64,000 nt of DNA from Liolophura sinensis (Eukaryota; Mollusca; Polyplacophora; Chitonida; Chitonidae): the NCBI RefSeq assembly GCF_032854445.1, contig NC_088297.1:5829991-5893990 (forward strand), read 5' to 3'. Of this stretch, positions 9,512 to 19,200 are shown in pieces (position 1 is the first letter of the stretch; each line of letters opens with the position of its first letter). Made by a program: the position numbers and the translations under genes. The notes beneath the pieces are model-generated. The model saw only the letters and a program-made list of their open reading frames with translations. It was not told the DNA's origin and made no database searches.

Positions 9512-11482
9512 CTGGACAAACAAAAACAGAAACCTTGTACATCTTGCTTTTATAAAGTGTAGCCAAAAAAAAAAAAACCAAAAAATAAACACAGCTTCAA
9601 ACCACACAGAGATCTGCATCAAAGAAAGTGTTAGGTTGTCAGAGAGTATTCGGGGCAAGAGGTTTGGTATTAGACATGCGTAAAAGCTGGCCGCTGAATC
9701 GAGTTTTCAAAACTTGAGAATTTAAAATGTGCCTTCTCGGAAAACTTAAGGCCATGCTGTCATCTTTTGAGGAGCGTCATTTCAGATAGGCCTCTGTATT
9801 TAGAGTTTCACAAAGCGTACAGGTCTGTCACCATGGCAATAGCATGGTGTGATCATTCGTGTAAAGTGTAACTGTGCTTTGTGAAGAAATTCACAGAAAA
9901 ATATTAAAAACAAGTACCTTTCCATAGAGTTCCCACTTCCTGCTCCAAGTTGGCATGACCATCTGTGCGGGAGACACGTCTTCTTGCTGATTAGCCGCTA
10001 CTAGCTGCATCTGATGGAATGGATGACTACGTGTCTTTGTCAGTCCTCGGCTTCTCTGACTTTTGATCGAGCCTGAATTTTCCTTTGAAAAATACAGAAA
10101 TAAAACATTAAATTATACATATATTAGATATACTTCTAACTAGTGTTTTGGCTATTAAAGGCATTCACAGGACTCGATTTTTCCCGGTGTTTATATGGTA
10201 TGCTTTCAGAGGTTACTTAGTATAAATCTCGAGAAAAAAAAAGCATACAGATGGTTCTAATTTAATTGTAAATATTTGGCTTATCATGCAATATATGCAT
10301 AGATTAATTTATATGACATTTATGAGGATAAGTATATACTTACTTTTCCACCTTTAGCAGATGTTTTCAGTCGTCGCAAGTACTTCAGTCTGCGTGCGTT
10401 TGCCACCGGGTCACTAAGGCACACTTTTCTCCAGGCCTTTGTCACTTCACAGATTCTGAAAAGATGAAATAATGATGGACATCAATCTTTAATGCAGACA
10501 AAAATGCTTGCTTTGAGCAACTCTATTGTAAATAGGGTTAATGTCTACACACAAAAGCACACAACAAATTCTTCCTTGGAGGTGGGATCTGTAGTTTGGT
10601 GAAATAAGGTTCGTAACTGTGAAATATACTGACAGCTCAGAAACGAGTCTGAATGATTCAGTTTTTACAACAAAACAAATTGTCTTTAGAGCAATTATTA
10701 ACATAGCCTGTAGTATCTTTTGACTTGAGGTAACATTCATGTTTTCTATAAAAGAACTAACAAGTACACTGAACCCACCTGCAAAGATCTTCAGGTTCCA
10801 GGTGTCCTAATATCACAGAAATACAGGTAGAACTCAGGTTCCTTGAGTCCAATTCTTTGATAATATCCACGTGGTCTAACAGCATTTTTCTGCCGATCAC
10901 TCGGCCCTGCTCTTTCGGAGAGAAATGTTTCAAAACTTCAGTGAGACGAGCAGCTATGTTTGAATCAACAACATTCGGACTATCGATGTTCGTATGATCA
11001 CACACGGGCAGTTTAGGGTCAGTGTCAAAGTTGCTGTGGAGAGCGGAACAGTCTGTCGGCGATGTCATAGATTCATCATCCATTTCCGAATCATGCGGGA
11101 TTTTCATAGAGTCTGAGTAGAAATTGATGTTAAGCTTCGGGATGGTTTTTGACACACTCGATGCTCTTTCTCTGCGACAGGGCTTGAAATCCAACACCTG
11201 GTCAGAACAATTAATTGATGCAGTAGCTCCCTGCAGGTCAAATGTTGAGTCTGTGAAGTTTGGACTGCTTGTGGCATTTTCACTGAAGCATATTGAATCG
11301 ACCAGCGATTCCGCATAACCACTGTCGTACTCGACCGTCCTGGCTGAAGCAGACCTTTGCACACAGGGTGTACTGGTGCTCAGAGATCTCTGGGACAATG
11401 TGTCAGCAAACCTTCCCATTCCCAACTTCGCCTCGGGCTCAAGAAACTTGGGCAATCTACTGCTCATCGTGTCTTCCTCCAT
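9263..11482 (-). CDS. FBXO43: F-box only protein 43/5 (Emi2/Emi1-type APC/C inhibitor), complete gene
   Basis: Four coding exons on the minus strand (11482-10779, 10455-10344, 10082-9918, 9511-9263) give 409 codons with matching phases; human FBXO5 is about 447. Emi proteins bind the anaphase-promoting complex and block cyclin ubiquitination. Visible here: an N-terminal DSGYAES (residues 53-59, candidate beta-TrCP degron), a basic patch (KPCRRERASS), an F-box-like region around 195-260 (LGHLEPEDLCRICEVTKAWR), and a C-terminal zinc-binding region with Cys341, 344, 359, 364, 369, 372, His377 and Cys382. AKTLRNDESLRSC before the zinc region matches Emi1/Emi2, and the tail has KNLRRL. Oddity: two residues (GR) follow the RL tail that usually ends the protein. 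FBXO5 and FBXO43 are thought to be vertebrate duplicates; I use FBXO43 because POLR2K is the head-to-head neighbour, as in human. Confidence 0.9.
9918..10082 (-). CDS. FBXO43: FBXO43-family coding exon 3
   Basis: 55 codons (273-327), phase 0 at both ends. Acceptor TTTTTCAAAG, donor AAAG/GTACTTG. Basic linker between F-box and zinc region (SQRSRGLTKTRSHPF), likely disordered. Of the other two frames, both hit stops. Confidence 0.85.
10344..10455 (-). CDS. FBXO43: FBXO43-family coding exon 2 (second half of the F-box)
   Basis: One base completes Arg235, then 37 codons (236-272) beginning ICEVTKAWRKVC and ending SAKGGK. Donor AAA/GTAAGTATAT is strong. Confidence 0.88.
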
Positions 11483-11496
11483 CACTGTGTATATAT
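10779..11496 (-). CDS. FBXO43: FBXO43-family coding exon 1 with short 5' UTR
   Basis: Acceptor CTGTTTTTAG ends just above 11496; 14 nt of 5' UTR precede the ATG at 11482. An upstream in-frame ATG sits in the intron and is not used. It encodes 234 codons ending EPEDLC plus two bases, then donor AG/GTGGGTTC. It contains the DSG motif and the start of the F-box. Confidence 0.85.
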
Positions 11497-12252
11497 CTAA
11501 AAACAGAAAAGACAAAAATTATAAATTTATGTAATAATCAAAAATAAAAGCACAATTTGTCCAATGTTGTGACTGATTTATTGTCACTGGTATGATAAAT
11601 TCTGATCATTACAAAATAGATGTACTAAATTATTGTTCGCTTAGGTTTAAGATCGATAAAATGTGTTTTCCAGGTGGAAAGCTCAGCAAATTTTGAGATG
11701 ACTTTGTAACCTGAAATGTTTAGGCCTATTCATGCAATGTTATTTAGACACTTACAGAAAGAAAAAAAAAAAACATACATCTAACCCTGTTGGTGTTTAT
11801 GAAATAGGCCTATGTAACAAATATTTGCATATTCAATAAGAATGCACATGCTTTTATAAACGGTGCAGAGGAAAATTATACATCACAGCGGAAACATGCG
11901 AAATAGGGATCAAAAACTTTGAAGTCCCTCACTTCTGTGGTACAACAACGTTAAAAGACAACACTCCCCATTTGCCCGCCTGCAAGAAGTGAACTGTCAA
12001 TATTTCTGCGAGTTATTTTTAGGCAGGAAAATGTTCTATGAATGCTGTACACACGATGTGCATTTTGGTACCTGGCTGATCAGCTTGAAGAACGTTTTGG
12101 ATCGGATCTGCTGTGAGATGCCGATCTGGAAATATTTTCGAGATCTCACTTTTGCGCCTTGGAGCCTTTGATGTTCATACGTCGTGTGTGAGCGGGAAGA
12201 GAAGATAGCTACCTCTTGACACGCCGCAAAAGTTCCCCACAAAAACTCTTAC

Positions 12253-12370
12253 CTTAAAATCAACAAGACTGTAAATCGATCGGCAATCAAACTTCAAGCA
12301 ATAATGTCTTCAATCCAGCAAAAATCCTCTCGTAAAACGATCGTTTCCGTGGCGTACTAAAAAAATTTTA
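12253..12370 (-). other. FBXO43: Candidate non-coding first exon of the FBXO43-family gene
   Basis: A strong minus-strand donor (TTTTAAG/GTAAGAGTTT) lies at 12252/12253, and a splice acceptor opens the ATG exon at 11496. The start of transcription cannot be fixed from sequence; 12370 is a guess. Confidence 0.5.
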
Positions 12371-12620
12371 CGACTGACTTTAGCTGGATGCACTTTTCGA
12401 ATTTTCGTCCTCTTTCTAATCACTCGTCAAAAGCTGGAATCGGCCAATCAGCGACTTGTTTGGCCGAGTTGTTTATCTCGCGAGATCTCGCAGAACAGCG
12501 TGAGGCGAATTCACCCCATGTGGAGGAAAGGAAGCGAACTGCGAAAATCCGCCAAACTAACAGGTTACCCGTTGGCTTAAAGCTTTTGTTTTCTTGACAT
12601 TTTAGAAGAAAGTGTGAAAA
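12371..12620. promoter_or_regulatory. Bidirectional promoter interval, FBXO43-family (-) / POLR2K (+)
   Basis: This interval separates two genes transcribed away from each other. It holds a CCAAT box (12444-12448), a TCTCGCGAGA palindrome (12476-12485) followed at once by ATCTCGC, and an E2F-like TTTGGCGG on the minus strand (12549-12556) near GCGAAAA (12541-12547). E2F control of Emi1 at G1/S is known in vertebrates; here it is inference. CpG content is clearly higher than in the flanks. Confidence 0.6.
12476..12485. promoter_or_regulatory. TCTCGCGAGA palindromic core-promoter element
   Basis: Exact 10-bp palindrome. In vertebrates this element marks TATA-less, often bidirectional promoters of housekeeping genes. 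Its position between two divergent genes fits. Confidence 0.6.
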
Positions 12621-13234
12621 GAAAGGGGAATATGGTCCTGATCACCTTCAGTTTTGAAACAATGGCTGATTGCAAAGTAAAGAAGTAGAGGCTTAAAGAC
12701 GGTGGAGTTGAACGCTTTGAAATAGTAATGACATCGTACAACAACAACCTAATGCTATTTCTTACTCAATACATTAGATGCTTATCTTTCTATTCCAAAG
12801 CAAATGTCTTAACGTATATGTTATAAGGAAAAGACAACTGAATTGCACTTTAGGCCAGTAATATACAGAGCTGCACTGTTACATGTGTTAGTGACACATT
12901 TACAGTTTCTTCACTTCCCATGGAGATCAGAGCACTGTCTGTAAAAATTGTTATGATACATCCTTCTTCAAAAGGAAATTTAATCCTATTTATATAAACT
13001 TTTCTTTTCGATGTATAAAATAGGAATTAAAATAGTATTTCAAATAAAATAAGTAGCAAATAAGTCAAACAATGTACAGTAACATTCATTCATTTAAAGT
13101 TGGCTTGTTTGTTACAAAACGTAGTCTGGTTTCCTCCAACCCTAAAACTGACTCACCACATAGACAAAAAATGCTTGAATATGGTGTAAAATAACAATGA
13201 AGTAAATAAATCTCAGCTGGTTTAAATGTTGTAG
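12621..13234. other. POLR2K 5' UTR intron region
   Basis: AT-rich and without recognisable elements. It must contain the donor and acceptor joining the non-coding first exon to 13235; candidate donors AACAG/GTTACC (12563) and AAA/GTAAAG (12677) cannot be ranked from sequence. Confidence 0.4.
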
Positions 13235-13235
13235 A

Positions 13236-13299
13236 ATGGACACACCAAAAGAGGGCCAATCCTTGACGAAACAACAGACGATGATCTACATCTGTGGAG
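13236..13299 (+). CDS. POLR2K: POLR2K coding exon 1
   Basis: The exon probably opens at 13235 after the acceptor AATGTTGTAG, so only one untranslated base precedes the ATG and a non-coding 5' exon must exist (candidate donors near 12563 or 12677). 21 codons plus one base, donor GGAG/GTGAGAAA. Confidence 0.93.
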
Positions 13300-16200
13300 G
13301 TGAGAAAAACCTGATGTATGTCATGGTTTTTGCCAGTCCTCAAATTCGAAAGTCCAGTTCTCATCTTTTTTCTCAAAGTTTTAGTGTGTGACATTTTATA
13401 GCACAAACACATATTTTTAAGCGATTCTCGAACACAAAACCATAAAAGTTAGAAATTATCATCTGAAGGGTTCAAAAGACAATACATGCGTTATACGTTC
13501 ACATGATGCAGGATTCAGAATGATCAGAGCCTTGCACTGGGCATTAACATTTCATCTGTGTTGTGTCAAGACATTCATATATTTTTCTGCATGCTGAGCC
13601 AGTTTAAGTTTCATTTTTAAAGTTGTTTTTGTAGATTGTCATCAAGAGAATGAAATCAAAGCCAGAGATCCAATCCGATGTCGGGAATGCGGTTACAGAA
13701 TCATGTACAAGAAGAGAACAAAACGAAGTATCCTTTATCAAGAAATATGCTATTTGTCAGGGAAAGCAGTCTTATTCAGTTCTGCATTACAATTTTGATT
13801 TCCAGTGTCTAAATCTATTCAAAAGCTATGTGAACAGTTCATATTAATGTGAATTAAGGAGTAATGCTGGCCGCTGGTGCATAAATGAGCTTTGTGGCTC
13901 TAGATTTGGACTAGATTTTTGTGGATTCCTTCAAAGTGATTGTAATTTAATCCAATTAGATTCTGGTAAAATATTATGCAAACTTGAACTATTGAACCGA
14001 ATTAAAATTCCCACCCCAGATAGCTAGGGTTAAATGTTAACTGCAATTCTACGACTGCATTTGGTGACGTTAATCATGGAACCCCTGACAGATAATTTGT
14101 TATTTTTGCACAGTCAGTTATAATTAGCGTCAATCTCATCATATTAGTCCTACATACATTATCGGTATTATCAGTATATTTATTGCAATTATCAGTTTTT
14201 AAATTATTCAAGTTCAAAACTACATGTGATGTTCAAGTACAATTTAACATTTCGCAACAGTTAAAGTGAAATTGAGGGTGTGAGAAGGTGGTGTAGACAT
14301 GCACTTCTGAAGTGTCTTGCAGTGATTTACCTTGGTAAATGTAACACACTGGGCAGGTCTATGCAGAATACAGGGATTTCTAGTAAAGCTTTGTGAAAGG
14401 TATTAAGAATCATTTTAATAGAGGTGTGGACAAAAGGAGAATTTTCAAAGGTAAACATGTGAGAAAGACAGCCATGAGACAGCCAAATTCATAAATATGA
14501 TAATCACTTCTGATGTGGAAGGATTTCCAGGTGACATTGCGACTTTGCGTGAAGAAAGGTTAATGATGTTGCATGAAAGCTTTCAAATAGTGAATGAAAG
14601 ACCGGTATGAAAACTTTTTCTTGGTTAACCATCATATTGTTAATGACAGTGAAGTAGAGGCATCCCCAAATAATAATAATGGTACTGATTCATTAATATT
14701 ACTGTATTATTATTATTGTTTTTATTCTTGAACCCATGTACGATTATGGGTCTTAAGCAGTACATCATATTTTTGTTCATTTTACTTGTTTTAATACAGC
14801 TTGATTAGTTTGGGTGTGCAGCAGTTGTTTGGGAGCCCAAATATTTCCAGAATTATAATGGTTCTAGATGTAATCCTGAGATAAGGAAAATTGAATAGAC
14901 ATCATCCATTTTGTTGTCAACCGTCTAGGCCTACATGTAATCTTACAGTGTTGGGTAAAAGGGTTAGGAATGCAAGAATAGACTGATTTTATAGACTGCA
15001 AGAATATAGCTCTGATTTTGCCATGTAGTGGTGACAGTCTGGCCAGGTAATACAGGTGCTGTTGTCAGTGGCAGTGGGGATGAATCATTTGGTTTCTTAT
15101 TGATACAGGTAAACAACAATCACTGATTAGTTCTTGTGACTTTCGCAATGGGAGAACAGTTGTGATCAGGATACAGATCGCCCTTGTGGGTGGGACGAGA
15201 ATTAGTGTCTTACAGTAGACTGAGGGTAATGGATGCACATAGGAACTTGACATCCCATGTGGAGAGAACTGCCCAGCTGCAGTCCCAGGGGTTAAGGCGT
15301 TACCTTTAAGGGAGGGAGGGAGGAGATTTGCCTGTAATCTCCATGGGTGGGGTCGGGGGCTTCATAGCTCAGATGGTTAGCGCACTAGCTCAGCGTAATG
15401 ACCCAGGAGCCTCTCACCTATGCTGGCCGCCCTTGCATAAGTGAAATATTCTTGAGAACGGCGTAAAGCACCAGTCAAATAAATAAATACATGAGTGGGG
15501 TCATGTAGAGTTGAAGCTATTATTTTATTCCTGAAAGTTGTTTTGCATTATTTTGAGCATTTGAAAATCCATTAGAAGTTATTTTATTCATCCAGGGGTA
15601 GTTTACCAAAGACGTTTTTTTTCCAAGAAATTTGCTGTTTTGTAGACAGAAAGGGGAAATTCTTACAAAGAAAATGATGTGAATTTTTATGACTTAGATA
15701 TGACCTGAAAATGCTGCCACATTTTGTGCGGTTTTAATGCATCGTGAAAAAAGAAGAAAAGGGAGGAAATAATTTTGGGACAGCTTTGTGCACTCCTTTG
15801 AGTGGTTCTTCAGCACAAAATGGTCGAGGTATTGCCCTCATGTAAGTGGCCAGACTGATTACTTCATTTAATTAACACTGACTTCCTCTCATCATTTATG
15901 TTCACATGTTTGAAGTGCTACTATAGTGTCCAAAAAAAACAGGTGGAAATGTTAGACTGATCTAAAGTGTAAGTGGCCGTACTGATTACTTCATTTATTT
16001 AACACTGACTTCCTCTCATCATTTATGTTCACATGTTTGAAGTGCTACTATAGTGTCCAAAAAAAATAGGTGGAAATGTTAGACTGATCTGAAGGATACC
16101 TTATGCATTATAGCTAGCACCACAGTCCAAAAAAATTGGATGAATAACACTGTTTAACCCCTATAAGTGAAGAATCCTCAGAAATGAAATCTTTGGCAGT

Positions 16201-19200
16201 TTCCGTGATTTTTTCCGAATGTGACATGATATTCTTCTTTATGTGACCACTCGGGGCAGATATGACGTCGAATAAGGCAGTTATGGTGGGTAGACGAGTG
16301 TGCGTTCTAAAGCACGACGTCATTTTTAGCTACCTGCCGGTGATGGGTGACGTTAAGTGGCCTTGGATGACGTCACGCCCAGCAAAACTGGAAAACGACT
16401 GAACACTTCTGTTTCCATAGTATCCTCTCAAACTAACAACAGCGGCTGTAATATAATGTATTTTTTTTTACAATTCAAGAAAGCAATGCCAACTTTCTTG
16501 ATCTTCGTCATTTTATTTTGCTTGTGGGATATGTAAGTCTTGACTCTGCTGTAGCTCTTGAGTGAAATATTCTTGAGTACGGCGTAAAACACCAATCAGA
16601 TAAATAAATAAATGTTCACTTTAGAAAGGTAGAGGTTGAGGTTGGAAAGGTATTTTTTCCAGTTAGCTGAGGGGGATAGGGAATACCTCTGATATCCTCG
16701 GAATGGCTCATGTAGACTTTAAAAGACAATTTTGGAGCAAATGTAGATATGCATCAGTAAAGTATTGCACAGGAATTTCAAAAAGCGTTCAATGGAGATA
16801 TAGGAGCTCAAAGTAAGCAAAATCGTGCGCTTTGAAACCATCAAAATGACTGCCATGTTGTTGTTTTTATTTTATTTTTTCTATACAACCCGAGGATACA
16901 TCTGTTTATGAAATAAGTCCCCCGAACTCTATTTTGCCTTTTAATCATAGGTGTATGTGCACTGTGCATGAGTTACGTGACTTCACGTTTTCAGTTGCTC
17001 GAGCATAGCGCATGCCATGGCCTTATAAGAATTACGTATTAGAACTTGTTTTACAGTTACCAAGCACCTAACTTGTAGCGTAGCGTAGCGCAGCATAATG
17101 ACCCAGGAGCCTCTCCCCAATGCGGTCACTGTGAGTTCAAGCCCAGCTCACGCTGGCTTCCTCTCCAACTGTAAGTGAGATGGTCTGTCTGCAACCTGCG
17201 GATGGTCGTGCATTTCCGCGGAGCTCTGCCCGGATTCCTCCCACCATAATGCTCGCTGACATTGTATAAGTGAAATATTCTTGAGTAGGGTGTAAAACAC
17301 CAATCAAATAAATAAATAAATAAATAACTCAGATTATATTATTTATTGTCTTATTTTAAGGTAGAGGACGGGCAGGGCCAGATAGGGTAATGTGCTAGCT
17401 GTATGGGAGGAGAAATACTTACGGGCTCCTGCGGTGGTACATGTAGAGTTAAAGTGTTGTAAGGTGGGTCAGGGGATTGCAGCTGAGAGCAGGTACAGGT
17501 AGATTGTCACCTGTATTTATATACTGACAGGTAACTCCTATGTCTTTTGTTAACGAGTCTTCAGACAGTGTTGGCAGCTTAGCCTGTGGCCCCTGGGTGG
17601 GTATTTACGCCTGTGTCCCCTGATTACAGATACAGATAGTGTGATCAGGTGTGATCTGTCATCTCTGCATGTCTGGCAGAGGCACAGGGAGGGGGAAGTA
17701 GTGTATGAGAGATTTCCTGTAGGGTGGGGGATTGAAAGGAGCGGATTATTACATGTATAATGCTGAAGGAGAAGAAATACAGACGCTAAAACGACAACAC
17801 CAGACTTAATGTATGTATACATTGAAAAAGTTTCCCATATGAAGATTAAAAAGCATAAGCTTTTGTCTTTGTGATGTTACATAACCGAGATCGCAGTTCA
17901 AGGTATGCAAAATTACACACATTGAGAAAATCGGAAGTGCCACGATGTTATCAGTTTTGATCAATCAGGTGCGAGTTATCTCTTTAAGGCCAAGAACGCA
18001 GCTATTTCCCCGAAGCCTGATTTATCTTGTTAATAATATGTGGGTAGGCTAGGAGCTACAGGAGATTGTATTTCTGATTGCTTTAGCATGCCACAGTCCA
18101 TGGCCTTGGGAGATTTCTAGATTAATATTTGATTTATTAGTTAACAAGACGGAAACCGTTGCGATGGGTGGTTAGGTCTGTTTCCACCGCTCTTCCTGAA
18201 TTACTCGGACTTGTTATTGTTATTATTTGTTGTTTTTTCTTTTAACATTGCTGTGGATAGATTGCATGGAAAGCTCAAATGTAGAGAGGAGTGGGAGTGT
18301 GTGTGTGTGTTTTGGAGGAGGGGTGGGGGGGGGGGTGGGGGTGGGGACAGAGGTCAGAAATATTTTATTTTAGATTTTACTGTACAGTTAAATTCCTACT
18401 GATCTTGCTGTCCTGTCCAGCAGACCTGATATTTTCATTATGATGATCGCTACAAGATGATTACAACTAGGTTGTCTTTTGACTGGGCAGGGAAGTCCTT
18501 AGGGACTCTTAAGGATCTGCCATGTATAGACATGATAAACTGATTCAGAATATGTGTATCTTCAGAAGCCTTGAATTCCTGCTCCTGTTTGAAACATGGC
18601 AGTTAAGGCCTTTAGTCCCCTCCCCCCATCACCTATCCCCTCCCCCATCATCTGTCCTATCCCCACCCGGTTTTCACCATTTTTATTTTGTCCAGCTCAT
18701 GCTGGCTTCCTCTCCGGCCGTACGTGAAAAGGTCTGTCAGCAACCTGCGGATGGTCGTGGGTTTCCACCGGGCTCTGCCCGGTTTCCACCCACCACATTG
18801 CCGTCGTATAAGTGAAATATTCTTGAGTACGGCGTAAAACACCAATCAAATAAATAAATAAATAAATAAATTTTTATTTTGAACTACTGCTACGGCATCC
18901 ATTGTGTCAACTTTCATTATCCCTCCCTCCCGCTACATTAACTGCCTCCTCACCTGAAGTCAGTTTTACTTTTATTCTTTATTTTATTGTTCCTATTCCA
19001 TTGTGCCTATCTTTGTTACTCCTCCCTGCTAGGTTTACTGCCCCAGGGGTTAGTCTTCTAACACCTGTAATTAGTGAGGCATAAGACAGGTAGATGATCA
19101 CAGGTTCAGCTCTGTGATCACAGCAGGATCTTGCTCAGTACATAGGTAATGTCATTTGTATGAGATGGGTCACAGCTTGCTTACCCAGGAGCTGCCCTGC

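Noticed and set aside
12388-12597. 69-codon plus-strand frame in the promoter interval
   Set aside because: POLR2K translation clearly starts at 13236; this frame overlaps promoter motifs and has no homology I recognise.
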